From positions 3,844,001 to 3,908,000 of the forward strand of contig NZ_JAMKCQ010000001.1 in NCBI RefSeq assembly GCF_024169515.1: a DNA stretch of 64,000 nt. Reading direction: 5' to 3'. Positions within the stretch are counted from its first letter, which is position 1, and every line of letters begins with the position of its first letter. The notes below the pieces were generated by a model, which did not search any database, was not told the DNA's origin, and saw only the letters and a program-made list of their open reading frames with translations. Positions 54,972-64,000 of this stretch are shown piece after piece. This stretch comes from Erwinia aphidicola. Lineage in GTDB: Bacteria > Pseudomonadota > Gammaproteobacteria > Enterobacterales > Enterobacteriaceae. The position numbers were made by a program, and so were the translations under genes.

Positions 54972-55985
54972 ATGGAAAAACCATTAAGTGGAAAACATAT
55001 TCTCATCGTTGAGGACGAAGTCGTTTTCCGTTCCCTGCTGGATAATTTCCTCACTGCGCTCGGTGCGGTGGTCACGTTGGCTGATGACGGTATACACGCA
55101 CTTGAATCCCTGAGCCGTACTCTGCCGGACTTGATGATCTGCGACCTTGCCATGCCACGTATGGACGGTATCAAACTGGTGGAGCATCTGCGCAGCAAGG
55201 GAAACACATTGCCCATCCTGGTTATCTCTGCCACGGGAAATATGTCGGATATCGCCCACGTGCTGCGTCTGGGCGTGCAGGATGTGCTGCTCAAGCCGGT
55301 TAAAGATCTTGCTCGCCTGCGTGAAGCGGTGTTCGAGTGCCTCTATCCCTCAATGTTTACGTCTAAAGTGGAAGAGGACGAACAGCTGTTTCAGGACTGG
55401 GACGCGCTGGTCAGTGACCCGCAGGCTGCCGCCAAGCTTCTCAAGCAGCTGCAACCGCCGGTGCAGCAGACAATCGCTAACTGTCGCATCAACTATCGCC
55501 AGCTGACGATGGCAGAGCAGCCGGGACTGGTGCTTGACGTGGCGGCATTATCGGAACGCGATCTCGCTTTCTATTGTCTCGATGTCACCCGTGCCGGTGA
55601 TAACGGCGTGCTGGCCGCACTACTGCTACGCGCTCTGTTCAATGGACTGCTGCAGGAGCAGCTTTCCGGTCAGGGGCAGCGCCTGCCCGAGCTGGGCGGC
55701 CTGTTAAAGCAGGTCAATTTGCTGCTGCGCCAGGCCAATCTGAAAGGTCAATTTCCACTGTTGGTGGGCTACTACCATCAGGGGTTAAAGAATCTGATCC
55801 TCGTTTCTGCTGGTTTAAACGCCACTCTCAACATTCATACCCACCAGATCCAGCTGAGCAATGGTGTCCCTCTTGGCACCATGGGCAGCACACATCTTAA
55901 TCAAATCAGCCAGCGGTGTGATGCCTGGCAGTGTCAGGTTTGGGGCGCCGGAGGCCGACTGCGCCTGATGTTGTCTACGGATTAA
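54972..55985 (+). CDS. rssB: Sigma-S adaptor/response regulator RssB
   Basis: A 337-aa response regulator of the E. coli length that hands RpoS to ClpXP during growth. The receiver domain (about 8-122) has the acidic pocket VEDE, phospho-Asp58 in MICDLAMPRMDG and the switch Lys in LLKPVKD. The C-terminal domain is a degenerate PP2C-type phosphatase fold. ATG 54972 (MEKPLSGK) follows GGGGGAAGCA; the ATG at 54957 overlaps that ribosome site's upstream edge and is less likely. A GC-rich hairpin lies after the stop. Confidence 0.96.
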   Translation: MEKPLSGKHILIVEDEVVFRSLLDNFLTALGAVVTLADDGIHALESLSRTLPDLMICDLAMPRMDGIKLVEHLRSKGNTLPILVISATGNMSDIAHVLRLGVQDVLLKPVKDLARLREAVFECLYPSMFTSKVEEDEQLFQDWDALVSDPQAAAKLLKQLQPPVQQTIANCRINYRQLTMAEQPGLVLDVAALSERDLAFYCLDVTRAGDNGVLAALLLRALFNGLLQEQLSGQGQRLPELGGLLKQVNLLLRQANLKGQFPLLVGYYHQGLKNLILVSAGLNATLNIHTHQIQLSNGVPLGTMGSTHLNQISQRCDAWQCQVWGAGGRLRLMLSTD

Positions 55986-56005
55986 CCGCTGCTTCACTAT
56001 TTTCA

Positions 56006-56030
56006 TCTGGCCCTGGAAGACAGGGCCAGA
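56006..56030 (+). terminator. Terminator-like hairpin of rssAB
   Basis: TCTGGCCCTG/CAGGGCCAGA 10-bp perfect stem with a 5-nt loop, 20 nt past rssB. It is followed by GATAAGCTTT, a weak T-tract. Confidence 0.7.
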
Positions 56031-56107
56031 GATAAGCTTTACACTTGGGTAATAGTCTTAATTTGCACTGAAAAGGTTTATCCAGGATAAATCCGCGTGG
56101 GTTCAAC

Positions 56108-56116
56108 TGGTATACT
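56108..56116 (+). promoter_or_regulatory. Candidate extended -10 promoter of galU
   Basis: TGGTATACT (TG-n-TATACT) 63 bp before the galU ATG, without a good -35. It lies in the gap after the rssB hairpin, so galU probably has its own promoter. Confidence 0.5.
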
Positions 56117-56178
56117 CAACTCGTTTTTAACTCGACATATCAAGTAATAACTTGAACGGCCTAAAGAGAGGTACTTAG

Positions 56179-57087
56179 ATGTCTGCCTATAAGTCCAAAG
56201 TAAAAAAAGCGGTTATCCCTGTTGCTGGTTTGGGAACGCGTATGCTGCCAGCCACCAAAGCTATTCCAAAAGAAATGCTGCCGCTGGTTGATAAGCCGTT
56301 AATTCAGTATGTCGTTAACGAGTGTATCGCTGCTGGGATCAACGAGATTGTGCTGGTTACGCACTCTTCTAAAAACTCGATTGAAAACCACTTCGATACC
56401 AGTTTCGAGCTGGAAGCGATGCTGGAAAAACGCGTTAAGCGCCAGCTGCTGGAAGAGATTCAGTCTATCTGCCCACCGCACGTCACCATCATGCAGGTTC
56501 GTCAGGGTCTGGCGAAAGGCCTGGGTCACGCGGTTATGTGCGCATGGCCAGTGATTGGCAATGAGCCCGTTGCGGTGATCCTGCCGGACGTTATTCTCGA
56601 CGAATATGAGTCAGACCTGTCGAAAGATAACCTGGCTGAAATGATGAAGCGCTTCGACGAAACCGGTCACAGCCAGATCATGGTTGAGCCAGTCGCTGAC
56701 GTGACTGCTTACGGCGTAGTCGACTGCCAGGGTGCAGAGCTGAAGCCTGGCGACAGCGCACCAATGGTGGGTGTGGTTGAGAAGCCAAAAGCGGACAAAG
56801 CGCCGTCTAACCTTGCGGTTGTTGGTCGCTACATTCTCTCTGCGGACATCTGGCCACTGCTGGCGAAAACCCCTCCGGGCGCCGGTGATGAGATCCAGCT
56901 GACTGACTCCATCGCCATGCTGATGGAAAAAGAGACCGTAGAAGCTTATCACCTGAAAGGTGTGAGCCATGACTGCGGCAACAAGCTGGGCTATATGCAG
57001 GCCTTCGTTGAATACGGTGTGCGTCACAACACGCTGGGCAGCGATTTTAAAGCGTGGCTGGAAAGCACCGTAGGCAATAAAAAGTAA
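56179..57087 (+). CDS. galU: UTP--glucose-1-phosphate uridylyltransferase GalU
   Basis: A 302-aa enzyme of the E. coli GalU length that makes UDP-glucose for LPS core, capsule, trehalose and osmoregulated glucans. The nucleotide-binding signature is [22 protein letters not shown], followed by [23 protein letters not shown] and the sugar site [27 protein letters not shown] precedes the ATG. ugd starts 26 nt downstream and the epimerase 14 nt after that, so the three probably form one UDP-sugar operon. E. coli has hns directly after galU. Confidence 0.97.
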   Translation: MSAYKSKVKKAVIPVAGLGTRMLPATKAIPKEMLPLVDKPLIQYVVNECIAAGINEIVLVTHSSKNSIENHFDTSFELEAMLEKRVKRQLLEEIQSICPPHVTIMQVRQGLAKGLGHAVMCAWPVIGNEPVAVILPDVILDEYESDLSKDNLAEMMKRFDETGHSQIMVEPVADVTAYGVVDCQGAELKPGDSAPMVGVVEKPKADKAPSNLAVVGRYILSADIWPLLAKTPPGAGDEIQLTDSIAMLMEKETVEAYHLKGVSHDCGNKLGYMQAFVEYGVRHNTLGSDFKAWLESTVGNKK

Positions 57088-57113
57088 GTTTAATTTCTAA
57101 CCGGGACAATTCA

Positions 57114-58454
57114 ATGAAAGTCACCGTATTTGGTATCGGCTATGTTGGTCTGGTTCAGGCTGCGGTTTTGGCCGAAGTCGGACATGACGTTCTTTGCATC
57201 GATGTCGACGAAAATAAAGTCGAGAATCTGAAGAAAGGGATCATTCCTATTTTTGAACCGGGCTTGACGCCGCTGGTTATGCAGAACTATGAGGCCGGAC
57301 GCCTGAAGTTCTCCACTGACGCAGCAGCTGGCGTTAACCACGGGGTTATGCAGTTTATCGCGGTGGGTACGCCGCCTGATGAAGACGGTTCAGCGGACCT
57401 GAAATATGTTACCGCCGTGGCGCGTACCATTGCTCAGCATATGCAAGAGCATAAAGTGGTGCTCGACAAGTCGACTGTGCCAGTGGGTACGGCTGACCGC
57501 GTGCGTCAGGTAATGGAAGAGACGTTGAAAGGGCGAGGCGTAGAGCTGACCTTTGACGTGGTCTCCAACCCTGAGTTCCTGAAAGAAGGGGCAGCAGTCA
57601 GCGACTGTATGCGTCCTGAGCGTATTGTTATCGGTACGGATAACGACGAAGTGGTTGAACTGCTGCGCGAGCTGTATGAGCCGTTTAACCGCAATCACGA
57701 TCGCATGATCCTGATGGATATTCGTAGTGCTGAGTTAACCAAGTATGCAGCCAACTGCATGCTGGCGACCAAAATCAGCTTTATGAATGAAATCTCTAAC
57801 CTGGCTGAACGCCTGGGTGCAGATGTCGAAAAAGTGCGTCAGGGCATTGGCTCCGATTCACGCATCGGCTACTCATTCATTTATCCCGGCTGTGGCTACG
57901 GCGGCTCCTGCTTCCCGAAAGATGTTCAGGCGCTAATCCGTACCGCAGAGCAGATCGGCTACAAGCCACGTCTGCTGCAGGCGGTTGAAGACGTCAACGA
58001 TTCGCAGAAGACCAAACTGCCGACGTTTATCAAGCGTCATTTCGGTGAGAATTTGCAGGGCAAAACCTTTGCGCTGTGGGGGCTGTCATTTAAGCCAAAC
58101 ACCGACGATATGCGTGAAGCTTCCAGCCGCGTGCTGATGGAGTCACTGTGGCAGGCGGGCGCAACCGTGCAGGCTTTCGATCCGGAAGCGATGGATGAAG
58201 CGCAGCGTATCTACGGTCACCGCAGCGATCTCAAGCTGATGGGAACCAAAGAAGCTGCCCTGCAGGGCGCAGATGGCCTGGTGATCTGTACCGAATGGCA
58301 GAACTTCCGCGCACCTGATTTTGACGTGATTAAAAATGCTCTAAAAGAACCCGTGATTTTTGATGGTCGTAACCTGTATGATCCAGAAAGAATCAGCAAG
58401 CGCGGTTTTGTTTATTATGCAATCGGCCGCGGAGCATCTCTTCAAACTGCATAA
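57114..58454 (+). CDS. ugd: UDP-glucose 6-dehydrogenase
   Basis: A 446-aa NAD enzyme oxidising UDP-glucose to UDP-glucuronate. The Rossmann motif is [16 protein letters not shown], and the catalytic Cys is in [14 protein letters not shown] (about residue 263). [12 protein letters not shown] and [21 protein letters not shown] match the UDPGDH family. It is about 60 residues longer than E. coli Ugd (388) and so belongs to the longer bacterial group, not the E. coli K-12 type. It sits between galU and a 4-epimerase, which supports the UDP-glucuronate assignment over GDP-mannose dehydrogenase. Confidence 0.94.
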   Translation: MKVTVFGIGYVGLVQAAVLAEVGHDVLCIDVDENKVENLKKGIIPIFEPGLTPLVMQNYEAGRLKFSTDAAAGVNHGVMQFIAVGTPPDEDGSADLKYVTAVARTIAQHMQEHKVVLDKSTVPVGTADRVRQVMEETLKGRGVELTFDVVSNPEFLKEGAAVSDCMRPERIVIGTDNDEVVELLRELYEPFNRNHDRMILMDIRSAELTKYAANCMLATKISFMNEISNLAERLGADVEKVRQGIGSDSRIGYSFIYPGCGYGGSCFPKDVQALIRTAEQIGYKPRLLQAVEDVNDSQKTKLPTFIKRHFGENLQGKTFALWGLSFKPNTDDMREASSRVLMESLWQAGATVQAFDPEAMDEAQRIYGHRSDLKLMGTKEAALQGADGLVICTEWQNFRAPDFDVIKNALKEPVIFDGRNLYDPERISKRGFVYYAIGRGASLQTA

Positions 58455-58468
58455 TAAATGAGGGTAGT

Positions 58469-59476
58469 ATGAAATATCTGGTTACCGGCGCAGCAGGCTT
58501 TATTGGCTTTCATGTCACCCAACGTCTGTTGGCTGCCGGTCACCAGGTTGTCGGTCTCGACAACCTGAATGACTATTACGACGTTAATCTTAAGACAGCC
58601 CGTCTTGACCTGATTAAAAACCACCCCGAATTCACCTTTGTGAAAGGCGATCTCGCCGATCGTGAAGGCATTGCCGAACTGTTCCGCGCTCAGCGCTTCC
58701 AGCGTGTCATTCACCTCGCCGCGCAGGCGGGCGTGCGTTATTCATTAGAGAACCCACTGGCTTATGCCGACGCCAATTTAATTGGCCATCTCAATATTCT
58801 GGAAGGGTGCCGCCATAACCAGGTTGAGCATCTGTTATATGCATCATCCAGCTCGGTGTATGGATTAAATCGTAAGATGCCATTCTCAACCGACGACTCG
58901 GTTGACCACCCGGTATCGCTGTATGCCGCGACCAAAAAAGCCAATGAGCTGATGTCCCATACCTATTCACATTTATATGGTATTCCTACCACTGGCCTGC
59001 GCTTCTTCACCGTTTATGGTCCGTGGGGGCGTCCGGATATGGCGCTGTTTAAATTTACCCGTGCGATGATTGCGGGTGAAAAAATCGACGTCTATAACCA
59101 CGGCCAGATGCGTCGCGATTTCACCTATATTGACGATATTGCCGAAGCTATTCTGCGCTTACAGGATGTTATCCCACAGGCGGATATTAGCTGGACGGTT
59201 GAAAGCGGCAGCCCGGCAACCAGCTCTGCGCCTTACCGCGTATACAATATCGGCAACAGCCAGCCCGTTACGCTGATGTCGTATATCGAAGCGCTGGAGA
59301 GTGCGCTGGGGCAGACTGCGCAGAAAAATATGCTGCCTATGCAGCCGGGTGACGTGATGGAAACCAGCGCCGATACCAGCGCATTATATAAGGTGATCGG
59401 CTTCAAGCCGCAGACGTCAGTCGAAGAGGGGGTGGCGCGCTTTGTGGCGTGGTATAAAGATTTCTACCGCGTATAA
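58469..59476 (+). CDS. NAD-dependent epimerase, probably UDP-glucuronate 4-epimerase
   Basis: A 335-aa extended short-chain dehydrogenase/reductase. The NAD motif is TGAAGFIGFHV, and the catalytic triad is seen as SSSSVYG (Ser) and YAATKKANE (Tyr-Lys) at about 125-152. FTVYGPWGRPDMALFKFTRAM and RDFTYIDDIAEAI are typical of UDP-glucuronate 4-epimerases (WbnF/Cap1J type), giving UDP-galacturonate. AGGGTAGT precedes the ATG. It is the last gene of the galU-ugd unit. UDP-glucose 4-epimerase is the main alternative, but the sequence end and context favour glucuronate. Confidence 0.87.
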   Translation: MKYLVTGAAGFIGFHVTQRLLAAGHQVVGLDNLNDYYDVNLKTARLDLIKNHPEFTFVKGDLADREGIAELFRAQRFQRVIHLAAQAGVRYSLENPLAYADANLIGHLNILEGCRHNQVEHLLYASSSSVYGLNRKMPFSTDDSVDHPVSLYAATKKANELMSHTYSHLYGIPTTGLRFFTVYGPWGRPDMALFKFTRAMIAGEKIDVYNHGQMRRDFTYIDDIAEAILRLQDVIPQADISWTVESGSPATSSAPYRVYNIGNSQPVTLMSYIEALESALGQTAQKNMLPMQPGDVMETSADTSALYKVIGFKPQTSVEEGVARFVAWYKDFYRV

Positions 59477-59492
59477 GCCCACCAGCCCAAAG

Positions 59493-59523
59493 AAAAAGGA
59501 AGCCGTGATGGCTTCCTTTTTTT
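59493..59523. terminator. Bidirectional terminator between the epimerase gene and hns
   Basis: AAAAAGGAAGCC/GGCTTCCTTTTT 12-bp stem with a GTGAT loop. T-tracts appear on both strands, serving the galU-ugd-epimerase unit and, less directly, the convergent hns. Confidence 0.92.
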
Positions 59524-59601
59524 CTTTGCCTGGTGGCTGTAACAAAATGGGACGAAACGCCCCATTAAATTTAAGTCTAAAGAACCGGAGGTTGAGCGAA
59601 A

Positions 59602-60009
59602 TTACAGCAGAAAGTCTTCCAGCTTCTTGCCTTGCTCTTCAATGGCTTTTTTGATTACGGCAGGTGTACGGCCCTGGCCGGTCCAGGTTTTGCTTTCGCC
59701 ATTCTCATCGACATAAGAATATTTTGCCGGGCGCGCTGCACGCTTAGCTTTACCAGGGGCTTTAGCCGCAGCCAGAGTAGACAGTAATTCATTCGGGTCA
59801 ATACCGTCTGCAATCAGCATATCGCGATACTGCTGCAGTTTACGGCTGCGTTCTTCAACTTCAGCCTGTGCCTGGCTCTCTTCTTCGCGGCGTTCGTTAA
59901 CCACTACTTCCAGTTTTTCCAGCATTTCTTCCAGCGTTTCCAGGCTACATTCTCTCGCCTGAGCACGCAGCGTGCGGATATTGTTCAGGATTTTAAGTGC
60001 TTCGCTCAT
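59602..60009 (-). CDS. hns: Nucleoid protein H-NS
   Basis: A 135-aa xenogeneic silencer (E. coli 137). The N-terminal oligomerisation helices (about 1-83, [19 protein letters not shown] with a long coiled coil) are followed by a flexible Ala/Lys/Pro linker and the DNA-binding domain with [12 protein letters not shown] (about 109-120), the AT-hook-like minor-groove motif. The start is ATG 60009. It lies between the epimerase gene and tdk; E. coli has galU-hns-tdk, so ugd and the epimerase are extra here. Confidence 0.96.
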   Translation of the reverse strand: MSEALKILNNIRTLRAQARECSLETLEEMLEKLEVVVNERREEESQAQAEVEERSRKLQQYRDMLIADGIDPNELLSTLAAAKAPGKAKRAARPAKYSYVDENGESKTWTGQGRTPAVIKKAIEEQGKKLEDFLL

Positions 60010-60054
60010 TGTCCAATTCTCTAAATTATATTGATGGGTTACTAATGCTCGATA

Positions 60055-60083
60055 ATAATAGTGTCCGGCTATAAGAACTGCAA
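60055..60083 (-). promoter_or_regulatory. Candidate hns promoter
   Basis: On the minus strand TTGCAG-N17-TATTAT, giving a start near 60048 and a leader of about 40 nt. The rest of the 358-bp gap to tdk (60010-60367) is A/T-rich in its left two thirds and has no ORF. Confidence 0.7.
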
Positions 60084-60326
60084 TAGTTAATTTTGTAAGA
60101 AAAGTAGAAGTGCTAATAGTCAGGAATCTCTGACATGATAAAAGGCGATAAAATATGATTCACTGGCTAAATATCCTGCTGTGAAAAGAAGGGTGATGGT
60201 ATGGAAACAGTGAATTCCATATCATCAGAAAATTGAAAAATCCTGTTAAGTTGTGCTGAAGCCACCTGTTCAACCACTATTTCTTCGGGTTATTGCAGGC
60301 GTGAAGGCTCTCGCTGCGGCGGTTTA

Positions 60327-60335
60327 TGGTACACT
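60327..60335 (+). promoter_or_regulatory. Candidate extended -10 promoter of tdk
   Basis: TGGTACACT (TG-n-TACACT) 33 bp before the tdk ATG. It lies inside a GGCGG/CCGCC inverted repeat (60318-60342) that could fold into a short hairpin. Confidence 0.5.
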
Positions 60336-60367
60336 GCCGCCATCTTGGTGATTCGGAGTAGGGGCTG

Positions 60368-60985
60368 ATGGCTCAGCTATATTTCTATTATTCCGCGATG
60401 AATGCTGGAAAATCGACGGCTTTGTTGCAATCTTCTTATAATTATCGTGAGCGCGGCATGCGCACTCTGGTGTATACCGCAGAGATCGATAATCGCTTCG
60501 GCGCGGGTAAAGTGAGTTCGCGTATCGGCCTCTCTTCCCCAGCAAAATTGTATAATAAAGACACGTCGTTGTTTGCTGAGATAAGTGCTGAGCACCAGCG
60601 GGAAACCGTTCACTGCGTGCTGGTGGATGAAAGCCAGTTTCTGACGCGTGAACAGGTTAAAACATTATCCGAAGTGGTGGATGTTTTAGATATACCTGTA
60701 CTTTGTTATGGCTTACGTACAGATTTTCGCGGCGAGTTATTTATCGGTAGCCAATACCTTTTAGCCTGGTCAGATAAACTGGTTGAATTAAAAACCATCT
60801 GCCACTGCGGCAGAAAAGCCAGCATGGTATTAAGGCTCGATCAGGACGGTAAGCCCTTTAAAGAAGGGGAGCAGGTGCAAATTGGCGGTAATGAGCGCTA
60901 TGTATCCGTCTGCCGTAAGCATTACTACGAAGCGTTGGAGAGTGGTTCACTGCACGCCATTTATGGCAGCAAGGGGCCGGAGTAA
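60368..60985 (+). CDS. tdk: Thymidine kinase
   Basis: A 205-aa salvage enzyme phosphorylating thymidine (E. coli 205). Type II motifs: the P-loop [15 protein letters not shown], the Walker B-like VLVDESQFL (about 85-93), the lasso region with [15 protein letters not shown], and two zinc CxxC-type pairs, CHCG and CRKH near the C-terminus. GGAGTAGGGGCTG gives the ribosome site. It converges with adhE; E. coli has ychG between them, absent here. Confidence 0.97.
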   Translation: MAQLYFYYSAMNAGKSTALLQSSYNYRERGMRTLVYTAEIDNRFGAGKVSSRIGLSSPAKLYNKDTSLFAEISAEHQRETVHCVLVDESQFLTREQVKTLSEVVDVLDIPVLCYGLRTDFRGELFIGSQYLLAWSDKLVELKTICHCGRKASMVLRLDQDGKPFKEGEQVQIGGNERYVSVCRKHYYEALESGSLHAIYGSKGPE

Positions 60986-61070
60986 TAGTGATCTGCCGCG
61001 GCGGTTAACGCAAAGAAATGTGCCGTCGATATTTCACAACTCTATAAGCGTCTCTTAATATTTCCTGATA

Positions 61071-61118
61071 AAAAAACCCGCCAGCTTTATGGGGTCAGTT
61101 CAAGCTGGCGGGTTTTTA
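61071..61118. terminator. Bidirectional terminator between tdk and adhE
   Basis: AAAAACCCGCCAGCTT/AAGCTGGCGGGTTTTT, about 16 bp of perfect stem with a 14-nt loop. T-tracts appear on both strands, serving tdk and adhE. Confidence 0.93.
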
Positions 61119-61133
61119 TTCTCACACTCGGGC

Positions 61134-63818
61134 TTAACGTTTCACTTTCTTTTCAACTTTCCTGGCTTCGACGGGCGCAGCGGCCACGGCTTCGGCAATG
61201 TTAGCGAAAGGTTCAACATAATCGCGGCCGTAGAAGCTATCCAGCATGATCTGTTTCAGTTCAGCAATCAGCGGGTAGCGTGGGTTAGCGCCGGTACACT
61301 GGTCATCGAAAGCATCATCAGCCAGCTTATCGACTTTCGCGAGGAAGTCCGCTTCCTGCACGCCTGCTTCGCGGATGGACTTAGGAATACCCAGTTCCGC
61401 TTTCATCCCGTCCAGCCAGCTCAGCAGCTTCTCAATTTTCTGTGCGGTACGGTCGCCCGGTGCACTGAGGCGCAGGTGATCGGCGATTTCAGCGTAGCGG
61501 CGGCGCGCCTGCGGGCGGTCATACTGGCTGAAGGCCGTCTGCTTGGTTGGGTTATCGTTGGCGTTGTAGCGAATCACGTTACAGATAAGCAGCGAGTTCG
61601 CCAGACCGTGTGGAATGTGGAACTCTGAACCCAGCTTATGCGCCATCGAGTGACAGACCCCAAGGAAGGCGTTAGCAAACGCGATACCGGCGATAGTCGC
61701 GGCATTGTGTACACGCTCACGCGCCACCGGGTTTTTCGCCCCTTCACGGTAGCTGGCCGGCAGGTTTTCCTGCAGCAGTTTTAGCGCCTGCAGCGCCTGA
61801 CCGTCGGAGTATTCGTTAGCCAGCACCGAGACGTACGCTTCCAGCGCGTGGGTTACGGCATCCAGACCACCAAAGGCGCACAGTGACTTCGGCATATCCA
61901 TCACCAGGTTGGCATCCACAATCGCCATATCCGGGGTGAGGGCATAGTCAGCCAGTGGATATTTCTGACCGGTGGCGTCGTCGGTCACGACCGCAAATGG
62001 CGTAACTTCTGAACCTGTACCTGAAGTGGTGGTGACGGCAATCATCTTCGCCTTCACGCCCATTTTCGGGAATTTATAGATACGTTTACGGATATCCATG
62101 AAGCGCAGTGCCAGCTCTTCGAAATGCGTTTCCGGATGTTCGTACATCACCCACATAATTTTCGCCGCATCCATCGGCGAACCCCCGCCCAGGGCGATAA
62201 TCACGTCCGGCTTGAAGGAGTGCATCTGTTCAGCACCTTTACGCACGATGCTCAGCGTTGGGTCAGCTTCCACTTCGAAGAAGACTTCAGTTTCCACCCC
62301 GCGCGCTTTCAGCACGTTGATGATCTGGTCAGCGTAGCCGTTGTTAAACAGGAAGCGGTCGGTGACGATAAAGGCGCGTTTGGCTCCGTCGGTGGCCACT
62401 TCATCAAGGGCAATGGGCAGTGAACCACGGCGGAAGTAGATAGACTTAGGAAGTTTATGCCACAACATATTCTCAGCTCGCTTGGCCACGGTTTTCTTGT
62501 TAATCAGATGTTTGGGTCCGACGTTTTCAGAAATCGAGTTGCCACCCCACGAGCCGCAGCCCAGCGTCAGTGACGGTGCGAGTTTAAAGTTGTACAGGTC
62601 GCCGATCCCCCCCTGAGAGGCCGGAGTGTTGATCAGGATGCGCGCTGTCTTCATTTTGTCGCCGAAGAAGTTAACGCGTTCACGCTGATTATCCTGGTCA
62701 GTGTACAGGCAAGAGGTATGACCGATACCGCCCATCGCCACCAGCTTCTCAGCTTTACTTACCGCGTCAGCAAAATCTTTGGCGCGATACATCGCCAGAG
62801 TCGGTGACAGTTTTTCATGAGCAAAAGGTTCCGACTCATCGACCAGTTTCACTTCACCAATCAGGATTTTAGTGTTGCCCGGGACGCTGAGGCCGGCCAT
62901 TTCAGCAATTTTCACCGCAGGCTGACCGACGATAGCGGCATTCAGCGCGCCATTCTTCAGAATGATATCCTGAACCGCTTTCAGCTCGCTGCCCTGCAGC
63001 ATGTAGCCACCGTGGCTGGCAAAGCGCTCGCGCACCGCCTCATAAGCGCTGTCGACTACAATAACTGACTGCTCAGAAGCACAGATTACGCCGTTATCGA
63101 AGGTTTTCGACATCAGGATAGAAGCCACGGCACGTTTGATGTCCGCCGTTTCGTCAATCACTACCGGGGTATTACCTGCGCCCACGCCGATAGCCGGTTT
63201 GCCGGAGCTATAGGCGGCTTTCACCATACCCGGGCCGCCCGTGGCGAGGATAAGGTTAATATCAGGGTGGTGCATCAGCTGGTTAGACAGTTCAACGGAG
63301 GGCACATCGATCCAGCCGATAATGTCTTTGGGTGCCCCGGCCGCAATGGCGGCCTGCAGTACGATATCGGCCGCTTTGTTGGTGGCATCTTTCGCACGAG
63401 GATGCGGCGAGAAGATAATCCCGTTACGGGTTTTCAGGCTGATCAGCGCTTTAAAGATAGCGGTAGATGTTGGGTTGGTTGTCGGGACAATCCCGCAGAT
63501 GATGCCGGTGGGTTCCGCGATAGTGATGGTGCCGAAAGTGTCATCGGTTTCAAGAATACCGCAGGTTTTTTCGTCTTTGTAGGCGTTGTAGATGTATTCA
63601 GAAGCAAAGTGGTTTTTGATCACTTTATCTTCGACGATACCCATGCCAGATTCGGCAACGGCCATTTTAGCCAGTGGGATACGGGCATCAGCAGCTGCTA
63701 ATGCCGCAGCCCGGAAGATTTTGTCTACTTGTTCTTGAGTAAAGTTGGCGTATTCACGCTGGGCTGTTTTAACACGTTCAACAAGTGCGTTAAGTTCAGC
63801 GACATTAGTAACGGCCAT
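61134..63818 (-). CDS. adhE: Bifunctional aldehyde-alcohol dehydrogenase AdhE
   Basis: An 894-aa fermentative enzyme (E. coli 891) reducing acetyl-CoA to acetaldehyde and then ethanol, assembling into spirosomes. The N-terminal aldehyde dehydrogenase domain (about 1-440) has the catalytic Cys in GVICASEQSV (about 246). A linker is followed by the iron alcohol dehydrogenase domain (about 450-870) with IALGGGSPMDAAKIMW and the metal histidines in GVCHSMAHKLGSEFHIPHG. The tail is Lys/Ala-rich. AGGAGAGCATT precedes the ATG. Confidence 0.98.
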   Translation of the reverse strand: MAVTNVAELNALVERVKTAQREYANFTQEQVDKIFRAAALAAADARIPLAKMAVAESGMGIVEDKVIKNHFASEYIYNAYKDEKTCGILETDDTFGTITIAEPTGIICGIVPTTNPTSTAIFKALISLKTRNGIIFSPHPRAKDATNKAADIVLQAAIAAGAPKDIIGWIDVPSVELSNQLMHHPDINLILATGGPGMVKAAYSSGKPAIGVGAGNTPVVIDETADIKRAVASILMSKTFDNGVICASEQSVIVVDSAYEAVRERFASHGGYMLQGSELKAVQDIILKNGALNAAIVGQPAVKIAEMAGLSVPGNTKILIGEVKLVDESEPFAHEKLSPTLAMYRAKDFADAVSKAEKLVAMGGIGHTSCLYTDQDNQRERVNFFGDKMKTARILINTPASQGGIGDLYNFKLAPSLTLGCGSWGGNSISENVGPKHLINKKTVAKRAENMLWHKLPKSIYFRRGSLPIALDEVATDGAKRAFIVTDRFLFNNGYADQIINVLKARGVETEVFFEVEADPTLSIVRKGAEQMHSFKPDVIIALGGGSPMDAAKIMWVMYEHPETHFEELALRFMDIRKRIYKFPKMGVKAKMIAVTTTSGTGSEVTPFAVVTDDATGQKYPLADYALTPDMAIVDANLVMDMPKSLCAFGGLDAVTHALEAYVSVLANEYSDGQALQALKLLQENLPASYREGAKNPVARERVHNAATIAGIAFANAFLGVCHSMAHKLGSEFHIPHGLANSLLICNVIRYNANDNPTKQTAFSQYDRPQARRRYAEIADHLRLSAPGDRTAQKIEKLLSWLDGMKAELGIPKSIREAGVQEADFLAKVDKLADDAFDDQCTGANPRYPLIAELKQIMLDSFYGRDYVEPFANIAEAVAAAPVEARKVEKKVKR

Positions 63819-64000
63819 AATGCTCTCCTGGAAAGTTAAACTCTATTAGTAAACAAGTGAGAACGAGTAAGTATAGTCATGGCTGGTTATCGGGCCGTAT
63901 TAGGGCGGGCCAACCTGCTAAACAGGTTCTTCCGGGTTTACTGAAAGAGTCTGCGCTCTGCACGCGCTGTGGGTCACTTTCGGTAAGTTACTAACTCCTT
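63819..64000. other. Upstream region of adhE, partial
   Basis: The remaining 182 bp hold the adhE leader and presumably part of its control region, cut by the window edge. E. coli adhE has a long leader with Fnr, Cra and NarL control. I see no ORF and no site clear enough to assign. Confidence 0.5.

Overview
The window is chromosomal DNA of an Enterobacterales species, most likely Erwiniaceae (Erwinia/Pantoea-like). Nearly every protein matches an Escherichia coli housekeeping protein in length and motifs, but the locus order is mosaic. UDP-sugar and exopolysaccharide genes typical of plant-associated Erwiniaceae are present: a long 446-aa Ugd, a UDP-glucuronate-type epimerase and a WbaP/AmsG-like phosphotransferase. 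No plasmid, phage, IS element or CRISPR array is visible. All coding is tight and ordinary; genus-level placement is inference.

Layout. (1) 1-18.5 kb follows the E. coli 40-41 min block: rlmA (partial), yobD, manZYX, yoaE with an overlapping upstream ORF, pdeD (yoaD), sdaA, nudL-pabB, yoaH, yoaB, yoaA, tsaB, yeaY, fadD, rnd. (2) 18.5-34.4 kb follows the E. coli 26 min block: minEDC, ycgL, an MltB-like lipoprotein, ycgM, ycgN, dsbB, fadR, ycgB, dadAX and cvrA. A two-gene insertion, an MFS exporter plus wbaP, lies between dadX and cvrA. (3) 34.6-51.9 kb returns to the 39.5-40 min block: yeaHG, mipA, yeaE, yeaD, gapA, msrB-yeaC, pncA, ansA, sppA, ydjA, selD-topB-ynjH, xthA. (4) 52-64 kb follows the 27.8 min block: two tRNA-Tyr genes, purU, ychJ, rssA-rssB, galU, ugd, epimerase, hns, tdk, adhE.

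How the genes work together. ManXYZ imports mannose/glucose under a promoter where a CRP-like site and an Mlc/NagC-type operator sit in class II geometry. FadD and its regulator FadR are both present, with a FadR-like box before fadD. DadA-DadX form the alanine catabolic operon. YeaG and YeaH share an operon behind a sigma-54-type promoter, and their functional partner YcgB lies only about 8 kb away. GalU, Ugd and the epimerase make UDP-glucose, UDP-glucuronate and probably UDP-galacturonate for surface polysaccharide, and WbaP would load the first hexose-phosphate onto undecaprenyl phosphate. MinCDE places the septum, H-NS silences genes, and RssB delivers sigma-S to ClpXP.

The least explained items are a 57-codon ORF overlapping the yoaE start, a 156-bp element bounded by 17-bp inverted repeats after yoaE, the wbaP/MFS insertion with a perfect 14-bp hairpin between its genes, and the structured tRNA-Tyr spacer with a T-arm-like remnant. 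I did not find a clearly new defence or biosynthetic system in this window.
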